In this document: in pieces, positions 34,736 through 46,639 of the stretch
How positions within the stretch are numbered: the first letter of the stretch is position 1
How the letters are laid out: each line of letters opens with the position of its first letter
From: Castor canadensis
Lineage: Eukaryota > Chordata > Mammalia > Rodentia > Castoridae
Length of the DNA: 64,000 nucleotides
Direction of reading: 5' to 3'
NCBI RefSeq assembly: GCF_047511655.1
Contig: NC_133405.1
Location: forward strand, 93,409,598-93,473,597
Notes under the pieces: generated by a model
Databases searched by the model: none
What the model saw: only the letters and a program-made list of their open reading frames with translations
What the model was told of the DNA's origin: nothing
Translations under genes and position numbers: made by a program

Positions 34736-36600
34736 TACTGAGAAACTGAGAGGCCTGGGCTAGAGGAAGGCCCATGATTTGGGGCACTGCCACTGCTCCT
34801 GCTTGCTTGTTGCATGTTGCCCTCTACCCCCATGGGTTCTGATGATCCAAGGCCATGATGATCCAAGGCTTCCACAGTAGCCATTAGGACTTCTCCTTGG
34901 GGCTCCTGGAAGCTGACAGCAGCCAAGACCCACATCACAAAGTCAGGGAATATGGAGAAGTTAGCAGATGAGTTGCATATGCCATCTCTCCCTGAAATGA
35001 TGTTTGGAGACAAGGTTTTAAGAATCCAGCATGGCTCTGGCTTTGGGATTGAGTTCAGTGCTACAGATGCGTGGACATCTACCAAGGTGTAAAGTAGCTT
35101 GTGCTGAAGAGTGGTCAGAAATCAAGGCAGAGTGTGAACCCTCCAAAGAGGTTATTAAACCGTAGGATTGGACCTATACAAAATTATAAAGGAGTGTTAC
35201 TTGGAGATTTCTTAAATTAAAGGATGTACCTACAGCAGATCATATAGATACAGAGAACAGATTAAATTTTTTGAAGAAGTTCTCCTGTTTGAGGATGAAC
35301 TGCATGATCATGGAGTTTCAAGCCTGAGTGTGGAAATTAGAATAATGCCTTCTAACTTTTTTCTGCTGTTGTGGATTTCTCTTGAGAATTAATGGTATAT
35401 TTATCAGAATGAATGACACAAAGCTTTACTATGAGGCCAACAAGACCTCTTATGTGTTAGAAAATATACATCATGAGCAAGCAAAATTACTAATTAAATC
35501 CATGCTTTACCTTCCTTCTTTGCAGAACCTAATGAAGTACCACAGTATTTACCATTAAAGGGGGTAGTTTGTGTGAATTTAATATTTCCAGAATGAATTG
35601 ATGCAAATCCTTCAGAGCTCACAAGAAAGTACACCTGTGGGACAGAATGTGATATAGCATATAGTCACTGTGGAATCTGTTGGGACCCTTTGGCTATTTA
35701 TAGGAGGATATTTTATTATGAGAATTAATTGAGTTGTTTATGTGCAGATTTTCTGTAGCCTTAAAGGGAAAAAATCCCAAAAGACTGATGCAGGCAGGTT
35801 CCACTCAACTGCAATTTGTACCATCTATCTTAAAATTTGTACTTCAGGTCTATAGGTTTTGGAGTCAATGTTGGATTTTTAAATTATCACAAAATGGAAC
35901 CTCAGCAGTAATGATGTGTTTATGTCTCAGGAGTAGTGGGCACAATATGCGTCTATCATGAAATACCATCTTCTACTATGAAAAGATTATTTAAAGTCAT
36001 CAAATGCCAATGTCTTGTGGTTTTCACAGGATTCCTTTCTGATCGTGCATGTTGATGTACTGGATCTCTGCTTTGGACTTTCTGACATTCATTTGCAGTT
36101 CTGGAAAGTTGTGACGAGTCAGTAATTAGTATCATAGTTTGATGATATTCATACACAAAAAGTTAAAATGTATTTGCTTCCTAATTTTAAATTAAATTTG
36201 AAATTTAAAGAAAGTTTTAGAGATAGAATCCAAAAAACCTTCTGTTTTGGAGAACTTAAGCTATTATGTACATGGAAACATATGAACACAGTTTATCTAG
36301 GGTATCAGAACTGTCTTTCCTCCATCTTCAGGTGCTTTTCAGCACAGGAGCTAGGGAGTACAGAAAGTGTAGGAAAGTAAATTTCAAATACATTTGGTTA
36401 TTTTGATGATGACTCTTTTAAACATTTTATATTCTTTTCTGCCTTTCTAGAGGGTCTTCATAAACGAGGAAATTATATAAACACCAAGTAAGGAATTACT
36501 TGAAACGGATTTTTAAAAATAATTTTTTAAAGAACAAGGGAAAATATTACCCCTTTTATTCCGGCTTGAACTAACTGTCATATAAATTTCTAGTTGATGA
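34735..36600 (+). pseudogene. TIPRL: TIPRL processed pseudogene
   Basis: This is an intronless copy of the mRNA for TIP41-like protein, a regulator of PP2A-family phosphatases. The remnant frame starts at 34855 ([10 protein letters not shown]), followed at once by TAG (34885-34887). Later parts match TIPRL across its length: [18 protein letters not shown], then [30 protein letters not shown] and EPNEVPQYLP. Several frameshifts and stops, including one near the end (FPE then stop), interrupt it. The old coding part ends near 35645, about 794 bp against 819 in the full gene. The 5' UTR remnant starts at about 34735, just after an L1 3' end. DNA to the right is probably 3' UTR; the end is not certain. 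It is a dead L1-mediated retrocopy. Confidence 0.9.
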
Positions 36601-37770
36601 GTAATTCATTAAATAAGAATATTTATGTCAGGCACTGGTGGCTCATGCCTGTAATCTTAGCTATTCAGGAAGCAGAGATCAGGAGGGTCAGGTTCAAAGC
36701 TAGCCCAGGGCAAATAGTTCACAAGAACTATTTTGAAATAAACCCATCACAAAACAGGGCTAGCAGAGTAGCAAGCTGTAAATGTGCCCGCCTAGCAAGT
36801 GTGAGGCCATGAGTTCAAACCACAAAGAATATTTAATTGAAGTATTAGCAAAGCTCTTCAGTTCCTAACCTGAAGATAAATATTAGTGAAAATATACTTG
36901 GATATTCATCGTCACTCAAGATTTGGTATATTGTTGTAAGCCAAATAGGCAGGGTGTATCTTATTAGCTAAATTTGGTCACAAACAATTTTGGTATTTGT
37001 CTGCCTTCTACATTTCTTTCAAGGTATAGAAAATCAGGATTTTGTTGTTCGGTGTATATTAAATATACCTGTACTTAATGTTTTCTCCTAGGACCAGAAA
37101 ATGTATGTGTGTATTACATATAATATATAATACACATATATATTCTAATCAGCTCTCTGGTTCATTTTATTTGTCATGCAGATCTGAACAGAACAGATTC
37201 TATTCATGCAAATTATAAGAACTGAAAAACTTGTAAGAATATTTATTAGTTGGAGTTTCTGACAACACCATATCAAGTGTGCGCACACACACACACATAT
37301 TTTTAAAATCTGTTGATTTAGATGTCTTAGTCCCTGCTTAGTTCTTAGATTACTATTTTGATAATCTATTGTTTTAAATTGTGGAAAATTAAAAGAATTT
37401 ACTTTAATTACCTTGTATGCATGTTTTGAATCATCACATTGTTTCCCATTGATGTGTATAACTGTTATATGTTAATAATAATTAAACTAAATTAAAATAA
37501 AGCAATGTCAGAAAACAATGTATTATAGCACTCAAGCATTAATGCAGAACATAATAGCAATGCCATTCTAAAGACACTAATAGAGTCTCAACTATTTTAA
37601 TGACTTAAATTAAATATACTGAATTTTGAGGACCTTCCCCTTCCAAAAACAGAACAAAACATCCAAGAAGGAGTTTGCATGGGGGAGACAAATGCATATT
37701 TTGATAATTCATTATTGAGAAATAAAACTGTTGTTATACAACAAAATAATCATTGCCTAACAGAAGGTCA
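36601..37770 (+). other. AT-rich DNA, possibly the rest of the TIPRL 3' UTR, with a SINE
   Basis: Apart from the SINE at 36628-36828 there is no repeat here that I know. A polyadenylation-like AATAAA at 37496 ('aattaaaataaagcaatg') could mark the end of a long TIPRL 3' UTR, but no clear A tail follows. A short CA run lies at 37283-37301. Confidence 0.35.
36628..36828 (+). mobile_element. Composite B1-like + ID SINE
   Basis: 'gcactggtggctcatgcctg' and 'agcagagatcaggagggtca' form the left unit; 'gcccgcctagcaagtgtgag' with 'gagttcaaaccacaaag' forms the right. Same dimer type as 26885-27136. Confidence 0.88.
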
Positions 37771-37774
37771 GAAG

Positions 37775-40650
37775 ACTTATTTACCCTTCCCTGTGTTTTT
37801 CTAAAGTTTTTTTTAAAGTATTACCTCTTCTATGTAAGTCTAGGATCCATTTTGAGTAGTTTTGGTGTATGGTATGTGGTAGGTGTCCACATTCTTTTGC
37901 ACATGGATATTCATTTCTTCCATTATCTTTTAAAATGTATTTTATTATGGCAATAAACAAATTTTCAAGTGTACATTGCAGTATTGGTGACTGTAGGTAC
38001 AATGTTGTATAGCACATCTCAAGAACTTATTCATCTTGATTGGCTGAAGTTTTATGCTCACTGATGAGTAACTTCCCATTTCACCCTCCTGTCAAGCCCT
38101 AGAAACCACCATTTTACTTTTTGATTATATGAATTTGACTGTTTTAAACCCCACCTATATGTGGAATCATGCAGTATTTGTCTTTTTGTGACTGGCTTAC
38201 TTCACTTAGCAAAATGTCCTCAAGGCTCATCCATGTTTTTACATATTGCAGATGTTCCTTCTTTTTAAAGGCTGAATATTGTAGGTGTATCTATCATGTT
38301 TTCCTTATCTATCAGGTGATAGACATTTAAATTGTTTTCACATCTTGGCCATTGTGAATATTGTTGCTATAAACAAAGGCATGCCAATATCTCTTTGAGA
38401 TCCTGACTCAATTCTTTTGGATATATACCCAGAATTGGGATTGCTGAATCACATGGAAGTTTCATGTTTCATCTCTTGGAGAAACTTCATACTGCTGCCT
38501 ATGGTGGCTGCAACATTCTGCATTCCCACCAACAGTATACAAGTAAGTCTCTTGTTTTTTCACATCCATACCAACACTTGTATTTATTGTTTTGATAATG
38601 GCCATCTTGAGAAGTGTGTGGTGATTTCTCACTGTAGTTTTGATTTGTACTGCCCAATAGTGATTTTGAGCATTTCTTTATATCTCTGTTGAACATTTCT
38701 ATGTCTTTAATAGAAACGTTAAACAGAGGTATAAAGAAAAGCTAAAAAATCTATTTGAAATGCTCAAACACTATTTGAGTCTTTAACCCATTAAAAATCA
38801 TAGTACAGTTTTGTGATGTTACTGGGTTGTAGGAGTTACTTATATGTTTGAGAGATTAATTGCTTATAAGGTATATGTTTTGTAAATATTTTATCCCAAT
38901 CTATAGGCTGCCATTTTTTTCTGGTGGTTGTTTTCTTAGCAGTTCACAATACTTTTAGCTTGATGGAACTCTATTTGTCTATTTTTGCTTTACTTCCTGT
39001 ATCTTGGGTGTCATATTCATTAAATTATTGCTAAGGTAAATGTCATGATGCTTTCCTCCTATGTTTTCTTCTGGGAGTTTCTAGTTTCTGGTCTTTTAAA
39101 TCTCTAATGCATTTTCAGTTGATTTTTGTATATGGGGTGAGATAAGGGTCTAATTTCATTCTTTTGCAGATAAATATGTACAATTTTCCCAACAACATTT
39201 ACTAAAGAAACTGTCCTTTCTCCATTGTATGTTTTTGGCAACTTTGTTAAAAATCACTTGGCTGTAACTGCATGGCTTTATTTCTAGGTTCTCTACTCTG
39301 TTCTGTTGTTTTGTTGTCTGTTTTTATGGTAGTACCATGCTGCTTTGATCACTATAGATTTGTAGAAGGTTTTAAAAAATTTGACTATGATGTGCCTTAG
39401 TGTAGTTTCTTCATGTCTCTTGTGTTTGGAGCTTTATGAGATTCCTGGAACCATGGCTTTATATTTTCATTAGGCTTAGAAACTTAGGGGATATTACCCC
39501 TTCAAAAATTTTCCCTGCTTCCTCTTCTCTCTTCCATCCTTCAGGGACTCAGATTATTTGTACATTAGGCCACTTAAAGTTGTCCCAGACCTTAATCATG
39601 CTTTGTTCATTTTTGAGGAAACTTTTCTTTTCTCTTTGTGTTTCATTTTGTCTTAAGTTGAATATTATTCTCCCTGCAATGTTTAATCTGCTATCAATGC
39701 CATTTAATATTTTCCATGTTACATATAATAGTTATCACTTCTAGAATTTCATTTTGGATATTTTGTATACTGTACATGTCTCTGATTAATTTTTGATCAT
39801 ATGAAATATAGTTATGATAGTGATTTTAATGTCTTTGTATGTTAATTTTAACATTTGTATCAATTCTACATCAGTTTTCATTGATTAATACTTCTCATTA
39901 TCTGTCATATGCTCTTTCTTTGTATGCTTGATAATTATTGTAAAATTACCTGTTGAGTGCTGGCATTTTTTATCCTTATAAATATTATTCATCTTTATTC
40001 TGGGACAAAGTTAAGTTAGTAAGGAAATGTGGAGCAGTTCTCAATCGATCTGGGACTAATTATTCTCTGATACTGAGCCAAGTTCCTTCTGTTCTCTAAC
40101 CAATGTCCCATGGATCATAAGGTTTTTCATTCTAGCTGAAGGGAACAGTCTTTTCCACTCTGACTGAATATCAAGTATTCTTCTCTGTAATCTTTTGTGG
40201 TAGTTCTTCACTTGATCTCTAGTAGCTTCCTCACATACATGCACTAATCAGTAATCAATCAAATACTTAAGAAGAACCCCCTGTAGATCTCTGGAATTCA
40301 TACTCTGTGCAGCAATCTTAGGTCCTTCCCCGTTGCAATAATTCCTGCATTGGTCTTCTCAACTCTTAGCTACATCTTCTCAACTTTGGGATCCTGTGGG
40401 CTCCACCTAAGCTCTACCCGCCTATATTTCAAGACAGCAAGATTCAGCAATTGTAAATCTTGCCTCATTTGTTTCTATTTTTGATGGATACTAGTCCTTT
40501 GCTTCCTGATATCTGGCATCTTCAAACCTGCTGTTCCTTATGTTTTGACCTTTTGGGGTTTTCTTTCAGGTAATTAAGTATATCAAATTATTATTTCTCC
40601 ATTTTTCCCAGAAGCAATATCACAATTATCCTTAAATTCTTATGTTATAA
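37775..40650 (-). mobile_element. Old L1 relics, minus strand (nested pieces)
   Basis: 37775-37925 is reversed mid-ORF2. 37935-38160 is an L1 3' end ('tgttgtatagcacatctcaa'). 38160-39370 is reversed ORF2 ('ttggccattgtgaatattgt'). 39370-39930 reads as the reversed ORF1/linker ('gactatgatgtgccttagtg'). The rest up to 40650 is probably a decayed 5' region. No long frame survives. Confidence 0.65.
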
Positions 40651-40659
40651 ATGGCAACC

Positions 40660-41400
40660 CGCCTGGCCCCTTCTTAAAAATAAAAACCAGAGGAGAGGAC
40701 AGAAACAATCCTATAGGGATAAAACAACAAATACTTCTGAAAGGAAGGAAGCCCAGGGAATGCATGTGAGCAGGCGCCACAGAGTATGGGGGCTCAGTTT
40801 GCCCCTAAGCTTCCTGACAGCTGGAGCAGGAAGGAGGGGTAGAGGAGCAGAATTCCCATTCCCCGTTCTTTGGTAAAAAAGAGGCACAGAGACATTTCCA
40901 AAAGGACACTTGTCATGGACTGAAATTCCAGAAGAGTTGATCTTGTGGCCAGCTCAGCAAACATCCGGGACCAGAAAGCCATCAGTGATTTCATGAGATG
41001 CTAAAAGGCTTATTCACACACATGATGCTGGAGTCAGAAGCAGGGGAGAGAAAAGACATGAAATTCTATCACAGAGGAGAGTCTTGCAGGACTGCCACTT
41101 CCCACAGTGGCAAGGGGGATGGGAGAGACCCAAGCCCTATCTGTGTGTCTGTCCCTGTCCTAACACACAGTACATTGCCTCTGTGAGAGGAGACAAAGGC
41201 TCCCGGTGGACCTGAGGACATGACAGCCCTCCAGTGACCAGCCTTGTGTTGGGTGGGACGTGGGGCATGGTGAGGTTGTGAGTGAGGAACAGACCTCCAG
41301 AGCTGGGAGCTGAGGGCAGAGCTGGGTGTGACAGAGGGTGGCTGAGGAGCATGCACTGGCTGCAGGGTTTAGAGAGAAGCCTGACATTGGATCAGGGGGA
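40660..41400 (+). repeat. Segmental duplication, block a, right copy
   Basis: Same-orientation copy of 3940-4640. The first 500 bases are nearly identical; small indels occur near 41230 and 41340. It is followed by an L1 3'-end insertion and then the dead exon copy. Confidence 0.9.
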
Positions 41401-41479
41401 AGGGCACAGTAGGCAGGGAGAGCAGCATGTGGAGGTAAGGGCTCCACTTCTCACGCTCCCCAAGCATTGCCCCTTTGGA

Positions 41480-41805
41480 TTTTCCTCGATTTTTAAAATC
41501 AATACATAAAAACATAAAAATTGTATATATTAATGAGATATCATGTAACGTTTCATTACATTTATTCATTGTTTAATGTTTAATCAGTCTAAACATATCC
41601 ATCTCCTCAAACATTCATTATTTTTTCATAGTGAAAACTTTCTTCTGGTGTTTTGAAATGTATATTTACTATCTATAGTCATCCGACTGTACAATAGCAC
41701 ATCAAAACTTCTTGCTCCTATCTATCTGTAATTTCAGTCTCATTGATCAATATTCCCCTCCCCCACTCCATTTCCTGTCTTTTGTGTCTGCTGACTCCTC
41801 CATTC
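41480..41805 (-). mobile_element. L1 3'-end fragment inside the right duplicate
   Basis: 'gagatatcatgtaacgtttc', 'acatatccatctcctcaaac' and 'catccgactgtacaatagca' are the reversed L1 3'-UTR order. The matching left copy at 4640-4680 lacks it, so it arrived after the duplication or was lost from the left copy. Confidence 0.65.
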
Positions 41806-41836
41806 TTCCCCATTCTAACCCTCCCCATCCAGACAG

Positions 41837-42018
41837 TGAGGCTGACTAAATTGACCAAAGCTGACCCCATCTACCAGGATTGAGAGGGAGGAAGCCTATA
41901 TTCATATCATCTGCCACTCATTTCTACTAGGCCAGTCTGTTTTTGCCAGCTCAGGCTTCATGGAAATCTTTATGGTGCAATACTATAAAGCCATGAGGGA
42001 CACACTGAACATGTGCAA
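41837..42018 (+). pseudogene. ITIH6: Decayed copy of ITIH6 exon A
   Basis: This lines up with the exon at 4703-4872, including shared 'gaggctgac', 'ccaggat', 'ccagctcaggc', and the flank 'gaaagagcatggg'. The acceptor AG is kept, but one G is lost next to it. A 16-17 base insertion with a repeated 'gctgac' lies near the start. The donor has changed from CAGGTG to CAAATG. Identity is only about 70% by eye, so it cannot code or splice as the original does. It shows that the duplication included ITIH6 exon DNA. Confidence 0.85.
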
Positions 42019-42061
42019 ATGAGGAGACCCAGAGAAGTAGAAAGAGCATGGGTTTGGAGGT

Positions 42062-44050
42062 TGACAGTTGTTCTCCTATTCCATAGCTGTACAAGAGTAA
42101 CTAATTTACTAGTCTCCTATGAGATCTCTAGATATTCTTTTCACAAGTGGTTGGAGCACATAGCATAAAAAGAAAGCAGATATATCCATATTCATATTAC
42201 GCAAAGTGAAATTCAAGCTTAAGATAACTAAGTAGAATAAAGAAGACCATCAGTAATAACATAAGGCATATTTTCTGAAGGAATCATAACAACATAAGAG
42301 CTAAATACCTAACACTAGAACTATTAGAATGGAAAATATAAGCATATATTTATAGTAGAGATTTCAATTCTCCTATTTCAAAATGGAGCATATCTAATAG
42401 AAAAAGGAGAATAATTGAATTAACCTTTACAAATTGAATATAAATATATCTTTCAAGTGGAAGATGTTGATTTTTCTTCATAGATGCACAAAAATGTTAT
42501 CAAATAATCTCTGAGCTTTCATAATCTGTCTGCACTGTGATTTGTAAATTGGAGACTCTATGATTAATGAGAATTAACCTCACACCTTCGCTGGACTAGC
42601 CATCTTTGAGAAGGCATATATGTAAACAAATAACAGTCATAAATTGGTCTAGGTGACTTGTTAGATACCAACTTATTGGAACTCAGAGAAAGGAGAAGTT
42701 AGTTTTCCCAGTGCTGAGGGTGGGGAACCAGAGATGGGGAAACAAAAGACTTAATAGGGAAGCATATATTTTGATTGAGATAAAACATAAATGGTGCTTT
42801 GATTTCTTTAGGTGAACAAGGTTCTGGGAAGGATGGTTCAATAGTACATGTGGAAACATGCAGCATATGGAAGAGCCTGAAACAGCAAGGCATGTAGGGA
42901 GAAAGCAGTTCATCCACTCAAAACTGTAGGGAGGTCCCACTTTAGAGTATACTGCCACCAGGTGGCCGGGACAGTTTTATTTTTGTGTTTGAGGTGTAAG
43001 TGTGATTAGTTACCTTAGAAATGTGTTGGCTTTTCCACTTAAAACATTTCTAAACTTACCTATATCAATAGTACAAAATTGAAGCCCACCAACACAAAGG
43101 TATAAGAAATGTTACTTTCCTTTCTTTCTAACACTTTTCTTTTACCATCACCATACACTGGGTGGTGGAAAAGTATTTTCAGCCATTTAGTGATCCCTTC
43201 ACTCTTGACCTTCTCCTGTTCACCAGAGTTGTATTTAAAATCTAGAGAGGAAATACAGAGTTGGGCCTTTAATATTTGGTGATCATATATATCAATGCTG
43301 GCATCACCGTGATATGTTCTTCTTATGTGGCCTTTGGTCATTTGTCCATGCTTGCCAATGGGTGTACTTCCTTGTTCTGATCATAGAACTACTTCAGTTT
43401 TCTTGCCTAGGAAATGTGTCATTGTTTCTATGCTGCTCTGGACTACAGGAAATTATGAGTTATTTTATTTGCTTAAATATTATATAGACATTTTCTTCAT
43501 TCTTGTAAAACATGACGCAACAGGGAACTCTGAGTCCTAGCTAGGTGAGGTGGGAACCTCACCTGCCCAGGTAAAGGATGGGGGGAGGTGTTGCTGAGGA
43601 ACTGGTATAAGCTTGGGCTGTTTTGGGTGGAGGATTTCTTAAGTCCATGGAGGGAACTAAAATTACTGGCCTGAGGACAGAGGAGGAGAATATAATATAT
43701 TTATCTTCAGAGCAATGAGCCATTTTTACATTCAGACTGTTTATTATTTATATAAAGGGTGCCAGTTTCCTTATAGTCCTTGACCCACATGCTAAAAAAA
43801 AAAAGAATGCCATCAAAACAAAAGGGACCAGATGACTACAACACAAACTTAGGAGCCAATTCTAGAATTTGGCTAAATAGTTTTATATTTTGCAGCTCTA
43901 TTCTGAATGGGAAAGGAAGTCTGAGAACCTTATCAGAACCCAGGAAGCAACGAAGAATTACCTCATGACAACCTCTTAGAGAAGAGAACAGCCTGGCTGT
44001 TCCCAGGCTCCAATCAGGTAATGTTCTGGCAGGATCATAAAGTAACAACT
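42062..44050. other. No recognised feature
   Basis: The match to the left copy stops near 42060 and resumes near 44265. The DNA between has no gene I recognise and no clear match to 4930-8255. An A-rich run is at 43793-43805. The only longer frames are random-looking. Confidence 0.5.
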
Positions 44051-44056
44051 ACAGTT

Positions 44057-44167
44057 AGCAGGGCATGATGGGATACATCTGCAATCCCAACACTGGAGAG
44101 GTGGTAGTAGGAGGGTTGTGAGTTTAAGTTCAGCTTGTGCTACTGAGTGAGACCCTGTCTGAAGAAA
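44057..44167 (+). mobile_element. B1-like SINE
   Basis: 'gcagggcatgatgggataca' with 'gcaatcccaacactggagag' and 'ctgagtgagaccctgtctga'. Monomeric, lying just left of duplicated block c. Confidence 0.85.
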
Positions 44168-44264
44168 TCAAAACAGTTAATAATAATTACAGTTGAAGTC
44201 TGCCTATATGGCCAGTGTTGATATATGCAAGGTTGTCAGGTTGTCATGGCAGAGATTTTCGTCT

Positions 44265-44790
44265 ACAGTCTTCCCATCTATATTTTCTTTCCCAAAGGAG
44301 AAGGAAGTAGTGTCCAGCCTTGTGGTCACAATGTGCTCAAGGGCAAAGAAAAGACTCAACCAGTTTCCCTGGGTAGAGCCAGCTGCTTTAGCTTTAGAGG
44401 AGCCTAGCCTCAGCAAGCCCAGCATCCCTGAGCTGAGCTAACACAGGTCCTGAGGGGTCTCCCAGCCCCCTCTCCTTCCCTCAACTGGCCCAGCCCCTAG
44501 GCTCTGCAGAGTGAGAGGTGGAGTGGGGGCAGGGGGAGTAACCAATCACCTCCAGGACAACCCCAGGCATCTGTACCTGGTACAACCAATCTCCTTTGAA
44601 CAGACTGCTCAGTTGACCTCTGCTGCCTTCTCCTCTCTCTGCTCTGCCCAGCAACAGCAGAAAGGAGGTTTTAGTGGGGAGAGGAAGGCCCTGCAAACTC
44701 TCAGCCCCTGGTAGAGAATGGAACCCCAGCCTCAATCTTTAGAGGAAGGAACACATATATTGGTAACTCCTAGAGCCCAAAAACCCTGTG
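44265..44790 (+). repeat. Segmental duplication, block c, right copy
   Basis: Same-orientation copy of 8255-8800. The CCAAT motifs 'taaccaatcacc' and 'caaccaatctcc' are kept; the inverted one has changed to 'cagttgacct'. No copy of exon B follows, so the duplication ends or decays beyond recognition here. Confidence 0.88.
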
Positions 44791-44836
44791 GCTGAATATT
44801 TATTAGAACACCCCAGTATGTTCCTGACTCTGATTT

Positions 44837-44918
44837 TTTTGGTGGTACTGGAGTTTGAACTCGGGGCTTCTCACTTGGGAGGCAAGTGCTCTACCATTTG
44901 AGCCACATTCCCAGCCCT
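44837..44918 (-). mobile_element. ID-like SINE, reverse orientation
   Basis: 'ttttttggtggtactggagt', 'gctctaccatttgagccaca' and 'ttcccagccc' are the reversed ID-like unit. Confidence 0.88.
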
Positions 44919-46630
44919 TAACTCTTGTATCTTAAAAGATAGGTTAAAGAGTAGCTGAGAGAGTGAAGTCTTGAAGAACTTATATTCAAAGTTCCAATGG
45001 CTTCAACTTAGCTGTAGAGACAGGAGATTGTGATTGTAGAGGAAGACATTGAGTTTTCAGGTATAGCCTTGACTTCACCTCCTCAAGGAATCACAACCCA
45101 TCTCCTCATTACTATAGTGACCTTGTCACTTAGTCTCATTTCACCACTGTGTAGCCCCAACCTGGATTTGTAATGGAGAACATGTGCTCTCAGATGATGA
45201 GATAGTCATCCAGGGACAGGTCCACTGGTTTGTTCAGTCAGCACCATCAGGTTACTGGAAACAAAAATAATCTCTTGTGCTCCAGAGATAGCTTCCAGAA
45301 AAGTACTCAGCTCCTGGGAAACAAACTGCTTGAATGAGAGCCTGGACACAAGACTAGGAAAACATCCTCCAGGCTAAAGAGGAGAAAAGGACACCAATTA
45401 AAGGTTGTGTGGACCTGGATACTATACAAGGGCATCCCAAAGACAATATTGATGGTTTGTCTATGACAGAAAGTTTCATTGTCAGGCCATGAAAGGGATA
45501 TAGTATGGAAGAATCCTCAGTCAGCTTTAGCATTTACTGTGGACAAATGGGAGAGGACCAAGAGGACCTAGACTCTCTGAACAGCATTTGCTGTTCATAC
45601 TGATGCTGTTTCACTGCCATCAACACACTGTCTTGACCTAAACCCCACCCACTTTAAGAAAAAGCAAAGCCAGGGCAGAGGCCAAGGTCTCTCCTTCCCT
45701 AAGGCAGCCTAAAGATCTTATGCTCTAGTCAAGAATTGTTAAGGATTTTATTACAAACACATTTGTCAAACCCTTTTTAGCTCTTTTGGAAATTGGTATG
45801 CTACCACTGTGGTACTGGGAAGAATGCACGGGCATGTTTAAAATTGACTGTAACTGGATTTGGAAACAACTCAGTTTATACAATAGACTGATATAATTTG
45901 TGAGTAAGCCAATGTATGTTTGAGTGGTTGGAACTGATACCAATAAATGAATTATAGGAAGAAGTGTGTTAAGAATAGGTAAGATTTCTCTTGCTTGTAA
46001 GAGATATTTCCAATGGGGAAAGTTCACAATTATAATAGTGGCAGAAGGATCAGTGCACAACTGGGAGCCCAACCAGCTCCCCCAGCCCAGCCATATGGTA
46101 TCAACAAAATAGTATAGGATAGCAGGGAAAGGGAAGAAAGTAGGAAGGAATATCTGTCTTGTTACCAATTTCTGATCCAAACCGGGTTCCTTCTTCCTCT
46201 TGAAATCATGAACCCAATTACAAAACCCAGAGCCCTGGTGAAGGAAAGTTTATTCTTTGGCCAGAGATTAAGGAGAAACCAGGAGGAATAGCTCACAAAT
46301 CAACTTCTTGTCCAAACAAAGGATGTGGGTCCTTTTAAGAGTAAGGGAAGGATTTTAGGTAATGAGTAGAATTACTCATAACTTCTTCAGGGAAAGAGCG
46401 AATAGAAGGTCCACATGGGTCCTTTGTGGCTGAAACCAGTTTTACCTGATTCCATCCTGCATCTAGTTTTACAGAAGCAGTAGGGGTCCCAGATGTCTGT
46501 GTGTCTGGCAAGCTGAGTATCTTGTCTGAAACAAAATACACTAGTTAACAAAGGGATTGTCTCTCAGGGTTTGAGAGGGTGTTTGCCTGATGACTGTAAA
46601 CAGAGGTGCTTAAGAAAATGATTCCACAGG
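44919..46630. other. No recognised gene
   Basis: I see no exon or named repeat. Parts may belong to the ERV-like relic that follows. The longest minus-strand frame (46180-45725, 151 residues) resembles no family I know and has no start context or codon evidence for being real. Confidence 0.45.
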
Positions 46631-46639
46631 TATGCAGGA

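Noticed and set aside
45725-46180. A 151-codon minus-strand frame
   Set aside because: No recognisable domain, no neighbouring exons or CpG-rich promoter, and unlike any family I know; probably chance.
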